From assembly GCA_021014945.1 (NCBI GenBank), contig MU266328.1:124001-188000 (forward strand): a stretch of 64,000 nt of DNA. Reading direction: 5' to 3'. Numbering within the stretch: position 1 is the first letter of the stretch; each line of letters begins with the position of its first letter. A program made the position numbers and the translations under genes. This document shows, one piece after another, positions 35,301 through 48,511 of this stretch. This DNA comes from Leucogyrophana mollusca. Its lineage: Eukaryota > Basidiomycota > Agaricomycetes > Boletales. Below the pieces are notes generated by a model. That model saw only the letters and a program-made list of their open reading frames with translations. It was not told where the DNA came from and ran no database searches.

Positions 35301-38081
35301 GAATCGCACTCTTGTCTGCTAGATCGCTCTCGACTGAAATATGACCAGCATCGATAACGAGATGTCCACAATTGTTAGTGGTGATGCTGAAAACCGACTT
35401 AGAATTAGCCACCAACGATGAGATAAGTTGACGAGGGACGTACTCTTCAGGGATGATGATAATGGGCGCGTTCATATCGACTTGCAGGTCGATCGTTTTG
35501 TGTGTTTGGAGGGCGTACTCCAAGCCCGCTCTCGTCTCCTTCCGAAGGCCCTCGAGGGTTTGACTAGCAACGTTCTGGTGAAGGGTAAGTGGAAGTAGTG
35601 GGAGAAATGCGGGGACATACAAGAAGAGCCTCGACAGACTCCAGTTGACTTTCCGGCGGCTTGAAGAATTTCCAGATGGCCTCCAAATATCCGCGGTGGT
35701 AGATGATCTCCATGTGCCGCATGCGTGCAGTTAACGCAGTATCTGCTCGGTCGTCCAGAGGGTTACTTTCGAACTTTACAAAGAAGAAGGGATCTTCCGG
35801 CCGGCCAGGCGCACTGGCCGTGACTTTGTTTCGAGATGCATTATTGACCTGGACAATTTGCGGATATAAGGTGTTCGGTGTGGTTCCGTCGAAAACGCTG
35901 AACCCGCCAAGTGAGAGTGACGCTTCAAAATTGTTTGGTCTCTGGATGAAGTCCGCGCGAAAGGAGTCAAACACCGTCGATATGACTTCAGTGGATTTTC
36001 CTCTGGGATCCGTCTTCAAAGCAAAGGATCCTTTCTTGAGCTCAGCAACAACCCGCGTCTTTAATGCATCGCGAGGAGCCTCGAAGGAGTCCGCTATCGC
36101 AGACTTTTCGTCATAATCAAGTGCATCGTACAGTTGCTTGCGCTGTTCCTCTGTCATTGGTCCGCCAAAGGCGGGATCTTCTTGAGGTTCGTTGCTTTGT
36201 GACGATCCCCAAAGCCATGCCGTCCAGCCACGGTTTTGTTGCTGCTGCTCCGCCCTTTCTTCCTCCAGTTTCTTGCGTTGGGCAATGTCTTTACGTAGTC
36301 GGGATCGAGCGATTGATCTGTAAAAGCGTATGTCCTCGTATGGTAGTTTCCTTTCCAGTGCCGCGAGATAAGTGGAGTCCTGTTCGCAAGACTCATTCAA
36401 GCGCGCGGAGAAACAGGTTCTTTTAGGCACTCACCCCTTCCCTAAGTGTGCTCGTGACTTTCCTTTCGAATAGTTCAACGTACTTGTTGCGGTCGTCTCG
36501 CCGTTCGGCAAAATAAGCCCAAGACCACTTTCGTCGCTGTTCGTGGACACCCTCGAGGATTGCTTTCCCAGCAAAGCGTAGAAGTGCTTTCGCTCGATTC
36601 TCTTCGAACTCCTTGTCACTCGGGCGGTACTTCCGGTACTAGAGATACATTAGCTTGGAGCATGTATACGGCATTGATGCACCGACCTGGTGCTGACGGA
36701 TATAGACGTGGTACATATCCACAAGAGATATAGCATCGCGATATTGATTATCATCCAGGGCGACACCAATCTCGTCAAAAAATAGCCGGACGTCAAAATG
36801 AGGAGTGTGATTGTCCAATTTGTGGTTCATAATTATCTAGCGGTCGCAAAGCAAAGCGAAATATTTCAGCGACAAGTACATTCAGGTCAAATGAGGGTCG
36901 GCTCACCCTCCCTTCACCAGACACGGGCTTCAAGATAAACTGGTGGGTAGAGGTCTGATCTTTCTGTGAAATCTTTGGACACATGTTAGCAACCACCACT
37001 GAGTTTCCCCTAATCAACCTACCAAAGCAGAGAATTTCTCTACCACTTTAGAAGGCGAAAGTCCAACCATGCTCTGTGAGTCGGTATCGAAGTATACCGC
37101 CAGGGATTGCAGGCTGGCAAGCTGTTGGGTGATGAATAGGGTTTCCAGCTAGCAGCGATCAAGTACCCACCTTGTGTATAGCGCCTGCAGTACTTTCAAT
37201 GAAGGCGGGCTCCCACTTCTCATTTACCGACTCGGCAGTAAAGCCCGCTAGCGTAATACCTGCAGCAAATGGATGCTAGTTCGCTCAATATTAGCAGTGC
37301 AATTCTCATCCTGGCGATAAAGATTTACCCCCGGTACACTCATCTTATCTTCATAGCGCACGTGGATATTCTTGACGGTCACCTGCAGGTTGTTGATAAT
37401 TTTAGCCGTTAACGAGGCCCAAAGCCCTTGCGACTGCGGAGATCCTTCTAATCGCGCAGCAGTGGTCATTTGATGCTGCGACGACGGTGGCTCGGTAACG
37501 ACGCACCAGCAGATACTTCCGCTTGTCCCCGCATGTGCAGTAGCTCCGCGTTCTCCAGACGCTCTGCCTTAGTGGCCTGGGCTCGCTGTTCTTCTTCTTC
37601 AGGGTCGATATTGGTTTGCGGTGAAGGTACAACAAGAAGATATACATCCTCAATCAATACTTCCACAGGCTGATTACCCAGATTCATCCAATGGAGAGAC
37701 AAAGTGAAAGTCCCGAGATGGCCTGAATCAAGCATAAGACTACACGCTATCTTCGCCAGGAGAATGCACTTGCCGTCAAGAACATCAACCGGGAGCCTGA
37801 ATTTGTCTAGAGCACCTTTCTTCAAGCGCAGATTGCGAAGGGTCAGTTGGCCTGCGCCGTGCGTGAATCCTCGCCACAGCCGATTAGCATGACGAGAGTT
37901 ACCGACCTTGACCGATGCCATAGTTAACCTGGTTCATATCCAGATTTTCAACATACGGGGCGAGAATTCTATTAAACAGCTGGATGCGAGAGTTGCACCG
38001 TGAGAGGCTGAGCGTGATGAGTACTCTCTTTACAATGCGCACCACATTGAGAACCTCTTTGCCTGGATCCAACCACCACAT
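26363..38081 (-). CDS. VPS13: VPS13 bridge-type lipid transfer protein
   Basis: Very large rod-like protein that moves phospholipids between membranes at organelle contact sites. It spans 11.7 kb with roughly two dozen short introns. The N-terminal exons are clear: 38081-38043 (MWWLDPGKEVLNV), 37979-37907, 37851-37774 and 37722 onward, giving the chorein domain (NRILAPYVENLDMNQVNYGI, LTLRNLRLKKGALDKFRLPV, VEVLIEDVYLLVVPSP). Then follow NNLQVTVKNIHVRYEDKMS, FYRSIARSRLRKDI and the repeating-beta-groove body. The VAB/SHR-BD region is at about 29.4-31.6 kb (YLVENQTFYPLELMLVD). The ATG2_C-like part is near 27.6-28.0 kb (LYRILGSADFIGNPVGLF). The PH-like end is KKLRLDWDLPLTMVQGV ... DKTSQVWFFGQIASVVKAFN. 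The last exon boundary I could define uses a GC donor (26680-26632), as does a 51-nt intron at 37773-37723. No disruptive stop was found. Middle exon edges were not all resolved. Confidence 0.95.
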
Positions 38082-39905
38082 CGTGTGGCTCTCGCCCTGT
38101 GGGGATAATACGAGCGCTGTAGAGATTCAATGGAGAGTAAATGGTCGCCGTCGTAGCGTAGATCGTCGTTCGGAGTAACTTGCGGTTGGAGTACACCGCG
38201 GGTTGAGCAATGGACGGAAGCATTGACGCGTTAGCTGTACATACGTCAAGGTTCCAAAAGCGTTACCGGCCGTCCGACGGACCGGCTCGCCGATCAAAGA
38301 CGCCGAGTGATTTCCTAAACGGAACCTGTCACAGTCAGGTATCGAACTTATCTTGAGCCAGTCAAAAAAAGTGCTCTTCTTCGGCGTTGTTATCGCTGAC
38401 TCCATTCAGCGAACTCGAGGCTGCACTCGATTCATCTCAGCCTGTTCTGTGATCTTTTTCAGTACAAACCTTCCGAGATGCATTTCCATCTAGAACACAT
38501 TTTGTCCCGACCACTTCCGCTGAGGTCCGAGTCCGTCCGCGTGACAGGCTCCTAAGCTGCAAAACTATAACAAACTCGACACTACATATTTGAAGGTCGT
38601 GTGAGCGTTGTATCCTCGCTTCCCTCTCGACCACAACACTTCGCCAACATCGTCGACCGACCGGGGCCAACATGGTGTCTATTCTTCCATCGACAATCTC
38701 TCTCGCCACTCAAGACGTCAAACCGGAACTCCAATTGAACGAGGTTGGTGTCCTCACGCCGTAGCCCCCGTTGTACCGACGACTGACCATCGTTGTAATT
38801 TGGCAGTTGGGTAACCTGACTGATGCTGTGGAGCCATTTGCTAGGTGATCAATAGCCCCAGTCGTCGTAGGTCGCACTTGTTGAAACGTTTTCTTCAGAC
38901 TTGTTGGTCGGTCGGGTGGATCGGTTCGATTACATTGCACCGTTCCGACGTGGTGTTCACCTTCGGATACCTGTACGTGAATTCTTTTTCGGAGGGTAGA
39001 ACGCGGTTGCTCACAACGACACAGGTTCAGATCTTCACGACCTTCATGACTTACGATCACGATTCCTGCTTTTTATTCATGATCTGTTGGAATCACTTCG
39101 ATCGTCTGGGGTTTGTCTTCTCTTTCGGTTGCCTGGTTTGCTATCTACTGAGGGCTGTTAACAGATTCCTGCTTCATATCGTCTCGCACCCTCGAATACG
39201 TCTTTATGCTTTGTGTGTGCCTTGCCCGCAGAACTAAGTGCTCCGAGAGTCAGGACAGCTGCGATCGAAATTCTTCAAAATGCTAAAATAAACGCCAGGT
39301 ATTTGATCTCTGCGACGGCTATAATTGTTACACTTTCTCACTACTACGTCAGGGAAAAGGTATTATTGGCCGACCTGGAGCACGGCCCCGCACTGATCAT
39401 TTCCTGAATACTTCCACGTCTGAATCTCTGGGACTGTCTTCACTCGTATCCTACATATCAGCTCATAACCATTTCTCGCATCGCTTTCTGTACAATAACA
39501 AAGGTTTAAGATCCGAATCATCATTTGCATCATTTCGCGACATCGATGTGGGGAACTTAACTTGTCAACGCTCCTCACCAAACATGCATCAATCTTTGGT
39601 ATCAGTGCTTCAAACAGCCAGGGCATTACTCGATCGGTCGACTACTTGCTCTACTGATCCTAGTGTACTGTCTCGTGGATTGGTTCTCATCGTGACGGGA
39701 AAGGTGACCAGCATGGTGGTCATGATTATAACAACAGTCACCGGTGGCTGGATGCATAATGATACCCTGACGCCGAGCTGATTGAACGTGATACTCTCAC
39801 ACACCAACCGAGTTCGGTCACACCCTTGTCACGTTACGCTCGTCCCATAACTTGCGCGCTCGCGACTTTTTTCCAACTTGAACTAGTTCCTCTCTGTCTC
39901 CCGCC
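38082..39905. other. Intergenic region between VPS13 and elongase genes
   Basis: About 1.8 kb between two divergently transcribed genes, so it must hold both promoters. Apart from one weak candidate mini-gene at 38671 (separate entry) I see no supported coding sequence, RNA gene or repeat. Confidence 0.5.
38671..38849 (+). CDS. Candidate short ORF with one intron, unknown
   Basis: I do not recognise this. An ATG at 38671 opens MVSILPSTISLATQDVKPEL, followed by a GT-AG intron with a plausible branch site (ACTGACC) and acceptor TTTGGCAG. The second exon continues in frame (LGNLTDAVEPFAR) and stops at TGA. That is about 37 residues. A further GTGATC donor at the very end could extend it, with acceptor TTCTTCAG near 38900, but the continuation is not convincing. 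The coding-like first 75 bases and clean intron are the only support; it may be a small protein, the 5' end of an unresolved gene, or a transcribed leader. Confidence 0.25.
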
Positions 39906-41143
39906 ATGACCCCCCTCGCAGATTTTCTCCTTCCTTTCCTCCCTGTTTCATCTATCCCGCCATACCTTAAGTCCTACATCCCTGGAGAAACCCCATTGTC
40001 AACATGGCCTGTGGTATCTACAACGCTCGTCTCATACCTGGCCTTGATATTTGGCATTCGTGAAGTCATGAAGGACCGCCCTCCTCAGAAGCTGAATACT
40101 CTCTTCCGTATACATAATGTCTTCCTCAGTGCTGGCAGTCTCTTGCTGTTACTGTTGATGGCCGAGGAGGTAGCATCCATTTGGTGGAACGTTGGTACTT
40201 TTGATGCGATGTGTGCAGACCCTTCCTGGACAGAAGTAGCTTTGGTTTTCCTTTCACAATACGCGTAGCGACTAACGTGGATTGCTAGAAACTCGAGTTC
40301 TACTACATGATCAACTACTACTTCAAGTACGTCGAGCTTCTCGACACCGTGTTTCTGGCTTTCAAGAAAAAACCTCTTGGTAAGGTTTCTTCGTATTTTC
40401 TCTCTGTTGCCCGCTGATAGCCTCGTCTTTTAGCTTTCCTGCATGTCTTCCATCACTCTGCAACGGCTTTGCTATGTTACACGCAACTTAACGGAAAAAC
40501 GAGCGTCGTAAGTTTTGTTCCAACACACTGATGTGCATGTCGTAACAAAGATCTTGCAGTCATGGGTCGTTATCTCATTAAACCTGGGCGTCCATGTCAT
40601 CATGTGTATGTGGTTCCACCCTTGAGCATATCAGACTGTTGCTTATTGTAGGATCATAGACTACTATTACTATGCCACTGCCGGTGGAGCCAAGATCTGG
40701 GTATGTAGGTATATTTTTTGCGGATCACTTTCCCTGACATACCCATTTAGTGGAAGAAATACCTGACCACCATGCAAATTATCCAATTCGTCATCGACTT
40801 ATTCGTCGTGTACTTTGGCAGTGAGTCCATTTTAGAATATAAATGCCTATTGTAAACTCAATGACCCCTAGCGTACCAACACTACGCCGCCACCTACTGG
40901 CCTCACCTTCCCCATGTCGCTAACTGCGCTGGGACTGAGACTGCTGCATTGTTCGGCTGTGGTCTTCTTTCTAGCTACTTGGTGCTCTTCATCAACTTCT
41001 ACATTCAAACGTATAAGAAGCCGGTCAAAGGCAAGAAGCCGATTGCCAATGGGAATGGTGTCGCAAATGGCAATGGCGTCGCAAATGGGCATGTGTATGT
41101 GTTCACTCTCTATCGTGCGGTGCAGGCTATTCTGATGGGGTAA
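39906..41143 (+). CDS. ELO-family very-long-chain fatty acid elongase
   Basis: Condensing 3-ketoacyl-CoA synthase of the endoplasmic reticulum that extends fatty acids by two carbons from malonyl-CoA. Seven exons (39906-40235, 40289-40379, 40434-40507, 40560-40605, 40660-40700, 40751-40820, 40872-41143) give 307 residues, normal for ELO proteins. Motifs: [17 protein letters not shown], the catalytic histidine box [15 protein letters not shown], then [17 protein letters not shown]. Several hydrophobic segments agree with the usual six or seven membrane helices. The C-terminus has a short duplicated VANGNG motif and a lysine cluster (KKPVKGKK). The chain length made cannot be told from sequence. 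It is divergent from VPS13. Confidence 0.94.
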
Positions 41144-41843
41144 TGTCGCAGTCACAAAATGGACTAAGACAGGAATACCCTTGCTGACAGCCGGGGCGTG
41201 GCAAGCTCATCACTATACTTATCATGCGCGAGTAATTCATAGACGGCATTCGAGCAGATCGCGGTCCACTCCTATCCAATCTTTTCGACTCCCAGTCCTT
41301 TCTGCTGTGAAAACAATTCGCTTGGTCTACACGACTTGGCTATTTCTATTACATATTATTTCGCTTTCGGATTTTTTGATTGGCTTATGGTGTTCTTCTT
41401 GTCCTACATATCCGAGCTCCAGGTGTCTATACTCCTTTGCTTGGACTTGGGACGGTAGAGAAGGATGGAGAAGGTCACTGATTCACGACGACATACAGTA
41501 GTAATACCCCTCGAATCAATTCGCGTTGACTGCTCGCCGTGTGCCAGCGGATCGGTCGTTGAAGTTAAGTTTCACTACCAGCAACCAAATCGAGGTTGTT
41601 TCCGAGGATTTACCAGGATGGACTCAGTTGGCGCACAATTGTGTGGGCGTGAAACTGCCTTCGTTCCGACGACCTCTCAGGCTTGTACTGTCTACTTCTC
41701 ATTCCTTCCATCCTCTCCATAGCCTGGGGGATCTATCTGTACCTTGCTCCTTTCTGAGATCTGCCAAATACCCCACTTCATGACCAGCAGCGGTGTCGTC
41801 CTATAGGAGGCTACTGTAGACTGCGACAGAAGTTGACCTCCCA
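41144..41843. promoter_or_regulatory. Intergenic region upstream of the RasGAP gene
   Basis: Seven hundred bases between the elongase stop and the next start on the same strand. Short ORFs only; nothing is recognised. It should contain the elongase 3' UTR and the RasGAP promoter. Confidence 0.5.
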
Positions 41844-44800
41844 ATGTCCGCGCTATCGAGCTTGACGTCTAGTCGGTCCGCCTTAGAGGCGTCTCCTGAA
41901 TTTCTACTATCTGCCGAGTTGTATGTACCGCCAACAGCGAGTGCCGCTCTACGAAAGGTACGGCGTCTCTTCTGCTAGCATTCATTTCTATCTCAGTGGA
42001 CGGCCCACAGCAAACGGTTTCTCGTCGCAAGGCAGAATGGAGAGAGCCCGCAAGACCTGCCGAGGAAAGTCAGAAGAAAGTCAAAGGTTATCCATTTTGA
42101 CGATCTGTGTGTCCTATATGGGGTCTTTACGGTAGCGTTTACAGAGAAATCCAGCTGGATGTCTCTCGCGCGTAGCGCTGCTGGGGGCGGACAATGGCGC
42201 CCAGCTACTTGCAAGATATCTGATGAAGATGACAAATGTTCGCTCAATATTTATATTGATGTGAGGCCACTCTCAATTTCCTCCCTACTCACACCACCCA
42301 AACTATTTCACTCGTAGGAAACGATCTTGTACCAAACAGTCTACATACACATGCTGAATCACACCGATATTCGACAAGCCGATCCTTCCTTATTTCTGCG
42401 CAAGAATTGCCTTGGAATTTATTCTGTAGGGTGAGCGAACTGCAGCACCATGCAGGGTAACCGATATTCACGAAGCCAACTCGCCAGCGGGCAAAGATGG
42501 AGCTCTACTAATAACATGGATCCTCTTTACCTCCACTTCTCTGATGCAGAGGAGTGTAATACATGGCTAGTCCTCCTCAGGTCTTATTCCAAACCCGAGA
42601 TATATGGCCAAGCCTTCATCCCAGCAGATGGAGGACTGTATCGTATGTGGCGGCAGGTGGAGCTTACTATCGTGCAAGGTCGCTCTCTAGGGAATCATAA
42701 GTCCCTCTCCGACGCCAACGCCAGCTCTGTTAACCTCGGAGACCCTGACGCTCGGCCAGAACACGACCCCGTCGACCTGGATGTCTTTTGTGAAATCCAT
42801 CTCAATGACAATCTCTGTGGGCGTACAACCGTGAAGAAAGGAATCGGCTCTCCCGACTGGCATGAAGGTTTCACTTTCGCAGATTTGCCTCCATTCGAGG
42901 CTCTGGAGGTTGTAGTCTGGAAAGAAAAGCGCCTTTTGAAGCCCATCTTACTCGGTTCTGTCCGTATCGCTCTCAGCAATTTTCGCAGGAGCGAAGCTAT
43001 CGAAGGATGGTTTCCTGTCCTTCAGCCGGGTGCTATGTCCAGTTGTGCCCAGGCAGGCGACATCAGGATGAAGATCAGAGTAGATGAGTTAGTGGCAAAT
43101 TGCATTCACGCTTTTCCATCCTGAAACCCTTTCAAGAGAGATAATACTCCCTCATTCGGGCTATTCGGGTCTACTGCAAGTAAGTGGTATTTTGCCCCCA
43201 CAGGTGTGACGTATGACTGACATTCGGCCATAATAGGTTCTGCATACCCGAAACGTTCTTGACTGGATGGGCGACTTTGAACGGAAACTGCAGCTTAGGA
43301 CTATATCTTTCCAATTAATGTGTATTGCTATCGCCAAGAATGTTCTTCTTGAACATGTATCGGATTTTGCTGATCGCGAAGTGGATGGCACGCCCCATTG
43401 TAAGTGTCTGGTGTTGTTGGTTCGACCTCACTTATGCCCGTTGCAGCCCATAATACACTGTTTCGAGGTAATACCATCCTTACCAAAACAATGGAGCTGG
43501 CGATGGCATTCTACGGAAGAGCATTCCTCGAAGCCAGTATCGGAAGCATTATCCGACGCTTATGCTCCGAAAAGGTCGCTATCGAAGTAGACCCAGTGCG
43601 AAGTGGGAAGGGTTCCAAGGACGTGGAACGCAGCGTCGAGCAATTGGTCTACTGGAGCCAAGAAATATGGAATCAAATATATGCCGTCAGAAACGAATGT
43701 CCCCAGTAAGTTTATATAGCCCTGCTCAAAGCTAGTATAGCTAATGCGTTGGGTTGTTAGTGAGATGCGAAGGCTGTTTGAACATGTCCGCAAGCTTGTG
43801 CAGCAGCGCTATGGAGTGGATGACTCGTCCGAAGCCAAAAATCGGGATTTACATTGGCAGAGTGTCTCTGCGTTCTGTTTCTTGCGGTTTATTGTGCCAG
43901 CAATCTTGCACCCCCACCTCTTTGGCCTGTACCCAGGTGTGCTCTCCTGTCCTTTGCCGAAATGCGTAGCTCTGAGTACACCTAGGGCTCCCAAGTGCTG
44001 GAGTTCAGCGTAGTTTGACACTGATCGCCAAGGTCATCCAGAGCCTCGCAAATCTCAATGCGGTGAGTCTATGCAGATTCGCTCCTCGTCTCCGAGCTGA
44101 ACCCCTCGCCCGTAGACTGTCCAGAAGGAAGATTTTATGCGGGGTATCGGAGACTTCCTCAAACACAACCTTCCAAAGATGGTGGAATATCTTCTAGTCG
44201 TATCGACTCCGGAACTCGACCCTTACAGTCCACATTCTGGACTTTCTGCTCACAGACATGATCGCTTGAACGTTGTCAACTCGCTGCATCAACGCGGAGC
44301 CCACATGCCTATCCTTGACAAAGAAGCCATCCCCCTCCTTCCTCACGTTCTCGACATTCCCAGACACCTGGCATGTATCAGTTCCGCGATTATTCGTAGC
44401 GCCCGAACGGCCGACCCCAAAGGAAAGTCATCAGACAACGAAAACCCCCATTTATCGGATCTTTGCGCAAAGGCTTTCGATGTTGAGGAGCAGGGTCTAC
44501 GACGTGTGAGTCAGTTGGCGGGGGTTGAATCGTCCCCTGTCGCTCTAAAATGGGACGTCCCCCGTGCCCCTGCCACCATTGAGGAACCATTTCCCTCACC
44601 GCCCTCGCCGATTTCCCCTGCACGATCCCGCCAACGGCGAAGAGTCTCTCGGCCATCGACCGCCCCTTCCCTGACGGACCTTTCTGCTAGGTTCCGCGCC
44701 CAGTCTCCCTCTGATAGCTCTGTCCCACCGAGTCCCATCACTCAGCCTGTATCTTCTTTGCGCCCTCCCGCTCCAGGCTCCGAGCCCGACATGCCGACAA

Positions 44801-45042
44801 AGAAGCTCCCACCCTCTCAGGAGGTTCAGGTTACACGAACTCCAGGCCGACCACGATTTCTACGACCCAAATCCATATCAGCCGACTCAATCTCGACTTT
44901 TGCAACACCCACAACTAGGGAGCCCCATACCTCTTCAAGTCCTAGCTCCTTGAACATTAGTGTAGTTTCACCCATTGAAGCATTTGATGACTCCAATAGG
45001 AAGAGGAAAAATATCTTGCATGGGTTTCTGACCAGACGTTAA
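41844..45042 (+). CDS. C2 and RasGAP domain GTPase-activating protein
   Basis: Predicted GAP that switches off a Ras-like GTPase at the plasma membrane. Ten exons (41844-41957, 41997-42260, 42318-42430, 42488-43087, 43137-43179, 43237-43399, 43447-43705, 43761-43936, 43986-44062, 44116-45042) give 911 residues. Order: a PH-like N-terminal part ending DPLYLHFSDAEECNTWLVLL; a C2 domain (VELTIVQGRSL, FCEIHLNDNLCGRT, SPDWHEGFTF, LEVVVWKEK); then the RasGAP domain with the arginine-finger segment HNTLFRGNTILTK and the signature FCFLRFIVPAILHPHLFGL followed by GVQRSLTLIAKVIQSLANLN. The tail of about 200 residues is Pro/Ser-rich and probably disordered. The domain order resembles fungal Bud2/Gap1-like and animal RASAL/SynGAP proteins. 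I cannot say whether Ras or Rap/Rsr1 is the target. Confidence 0.92.
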
Positions 45043-45150
45043 CATTTCACCGCCCTTTCTCATATTTGGTTCAGCTGCATTAATCATGTTGTATCTTGTC
45101 TGTCCTAACACCACCAATAATCTGAAAATATGTAAAGTCCTTGGAGGGTG

Positions 45151-48100
45151 TCAAGAAGAGTCTGCCTTAAGCACCAGCTCTACTAGTTTTCTGACTTCGG
45201 CGGCAACATCTTCGGAAGTGCTCCGTACCGTGAGGCGACACAGCTACATACCCGAGTTAGTGACTGACGACGAAACGTTTACCGAAAGTAACACTCACCT
45301 TCGCTTCTCGATTGGGTTCTAATCGAAGCAGACAGCCCACTTTGCCGTCTACTGATGTGTGCAATACACCGGCTCCGACAATGTTGCTAGGATTTGGGTC
45401 GACATCTTCGAGAATTTCGAGACGATGCCCTGATATTACTTGACGATGACGAGGGAGATCGAGTTGCGCGGCACTGTCTAGAGCGATGGGGAAAACAGAC
45501 TGCGCCTCACGAGGCGCGCCACCAATCAACTTCCATCGCTCGAAGAAATCAGCTTGACCAAGTTTCACTTGTTCGAAGAACTTGGTGACACCGATTGGCA
45601 GCCGAATAGAGATAGATTGGTGTGCGCCCGCTAGGAAGGACACGGTAAGGACAGGGAATGAGGTGAACACTTTTTTGCATTCAACTTGGAGAAGTTGTTG
45701 GCTTTGTGTACGCGGTGCAATTGTGCTGGGAGGAATCTTGGTGAAAATAACGGACAGCGCTTCGGAATCAGCGGCATGGATGGTAGCGGTGAAGGAGGTG
45801 AGAGGAGCCGAGGCTTTGTTGCCAAAGTAGATTGCCAATTGGCCGAGATGTCCTTGGTATCTTGACTTGATACCGATCTGGATCTGAACATCTTCGTATA
45901 GGACTCCTTCCGTGCTGTAGGTGAGTTTATTGAACCATTTATCGACGCTGGGTCCAATAGTTAGGCGAGGTAACTTGCTTGACGACGAAGCTGCCAGATC
46001 GACATCTTTGGATGGCGCTTCTGCTGAACCAGCTGTTGGGGACACAACGAGTCCCGCGAGTGACGCCATGACGCTCTGAGCATCCGTCCCAGAAGTACCG
46101 ACAGCTGTCCCGTTTCCGTTGGGCTCCGTGCCAAGGGTGGGCTTACGTTTCGTCATTTGCCGTTCGAGGTTCAGCTCTTTTCCACCATGAATCCAGGTGC
46201 GCTTATCCTCTGTATCACCATGTTTGCGGTCTAACCTCCCCAACAGTGCACTGACTCGAGGAGGGAAGGGAGGCATCTCTTCGCAGACGTTTTGGAGCAT
46301 CTCGTCATCGTCTGATCTGCTAGCCAAAGCATAGAACTCGCAAGCGCGTTGCTGGAGCTCAACGTCCAGAACGTGTCTGTAGCGCTCGAAGATGTTGATG
46401 AGCTGGAGTTTTATCTCGGGGAAGACGTTAACCCATTTGATGTATGTCGACAGGAGTAGGGAACGAGTGGATGCGACGCAGAACTGTGATTTGGAGTGAA
46501 GTAGTTGGAATTGATCGACGGGACTATAGCCCGGCTCGTTGGCTATGAGATGACCGTATTCGCCGAGAACGTAACCTAGGGATAGTGGGCATCTCAATAA
46601 AGAGGAATTCGCGAATATGGTATATCTTACCTCCTACTTTCACCAGACTTTCGTGGGTCGAAGGAGCTTTCAAGTGTTCGAAGACAACCTTAGCAGCGTA
46701 TTCTTGGAGATCCTCCGTGTTTGTGATGATCTGAACAACACGATACCAGACTTCATCTCCAACATGATCACCAGCCGCGCTGATGAGCTGCAATATCATG
46801 TCGACATACCACTTATACGAACTTGCGTATTTCTCTGTCAGGATAGCGATCTTGAGGACCATCTCCTCTCGTAAAGCGTAGTCGGCAACTTTAAGGTACC
46901 GTAGAAGTTCACCAACTATGAGCTCTGAGTTGTCCACGTCACACATACTATAGAGCAGGTCAAGAGCTCGCCGTCGCACTGAAATGTCTTTGTCGCGGAG
47001 AGACAGGATAATGGTGCCTTGGTGCTTCTTTAAAGGATCAAGAGAGTCGGCCCGCGCAGCAAGGTGGGCCATGGTGTCAAGCCCGAGGTATCGTACGTTG
47101 GTCTCCTTTGATGATATGAAGCGAGCGAGAAGCACGGCCGCGGTACCAACCAACGGGGAGTTGGAATCCAAGTGGATAGCCAGACTAATGGCTTCAAACA
47201 GGACAGCGTGCTGAGCGTTATTGTGCTGGACATTTCTTGATGGCTCTGCACTGTTGTTCATGATGGTCTGCAGTACTTCATGAAGAACGGAGCGAATCGT
47301 CGCATCGTCTGTGGCGATCTCTGTGAGCAGAGAACATAGACGATGCACTGTCAACAAACCTGAGGGTGGATAGTACTGTAATAAGCGCAGTAGTTTCACT
47401 TGGAGCCATGGCGAAGGTACTTTGTAGTAGGCGTATGTTGCCGCATATTCGTGGTCGATGACCAACTAATCTGCCTCAGTTACATTCACAACAGCATTGA
47501 AGGCGGGTCCTCAACGTACCCGGTGTAAGCGATCCGCTGCCTTGGTGTAACAAACTGCATAGGCGTCGAGATGGTCTTGGGCCAACGTCATAATCAAACT
47601 AGTAACACAGATCACAACACCCTGAGAGACGAAATAACGGAAAGGCGTAGTATAGGAAAACAATCCGACGTACCAAGTCTGGGTCGTCCATAATAGAAAC
47701 CAACCGTGATGCCCACTCCGCCGCAGGGATTACGTCGGGATGTTTCCGATACAGCCTGAGCAACGTCAGTGCGGCTTTTTTCTTCACAAAGCTCATCGAC
47801 GTTCTATCACTCGGTCAGCTTACGCATGATGGAAAATTTGAAGCACGAGCTCACGGGGAAATTAAGAGCCTGTGGACATCCTCTGCCAAAGCTTCTGCCA
47901 TTTCGCTACTACCTACGTTGGCGATGGCATGCAAAGCAAGACAATTGTTGATTTCGTTGTTCTCGTCCAGGTCTTTGCGGATTGAATTGACCACCAGGCG
48001 AAGAAAGTCTGAATTCTCGTGCATCAACAAAGTTACTGCTAGATAACCCTATACATCATGGATCAACGATCAATGCGAGGCTCTTGGACGAACATACTAT

Positions 48101-48511
48101 TTGCTTCTCGCTGTACTTTGAGCTCGAGATGAGGTTCACAGCTTCCATATGTCCAACGTCGACTTTGTAGCCCAAGATATATGTGAAGATTATCTTCGCA
48201 ACATATCTGGACGAGGTTGGTCAGTTTAGGACGCGAGCAGCATGCTAAAGCGCCGACTTCTTCTTTTGATATCCATCCAGGTTACCGTCTGTAAGCGTGT
48301 CGTAAGTTTCGGACGAGGCAGGGAGGGGGAGGTCTGATACCTTTGAACTTCTTCCGGATATTGGCCATCTCTTTGTTGATCCTCTTCTCTTCGAGCTCAC
48401 GCACTCTTGCGCCGCGGATATCCGCGATGAACTAGGACGACTGTGAGGCTTTGGGCCCGAGGAGCTGTCAAATAAGCACACCTGAGTGAGGCCACGCATA
48501 TTGGCCGCCAT
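45151..48511 (-). CDS. APL3: AP-2 adaptor complex large subunit alpha
   Basis: Large alpha adaptin of the AP-2 clathrin adaptor, which selects cargo for endocytosis at the plasma membrane. Ten exons (48511-48482, 48431-48341, 48288-48258, 48206-48098, 48048-47855, 47803-47674, 47621-47520, 47465-46631, 46575-45299, 45243-45151) give 963 residues, the family's size. The start MAANMRGLTQ-FIADIRGARVRELEEKR and the following DGYQKKKYVAKIIFTYILGY are diagnostic of alpha adaptin. The trunk is HEAT-like (YLGLDTMAHLAARADSLDPL). A hinge of about 80 residues leads to the ear, with TFTATIHAADSEALSV-type beta sheet and the platform domain (FFERWKLIGGAPREAQSVF). The GT-AG splice sites all close the frame. 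It is convergent with the RasGAP gene, 108 bp apart. Confidence 0.96.
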
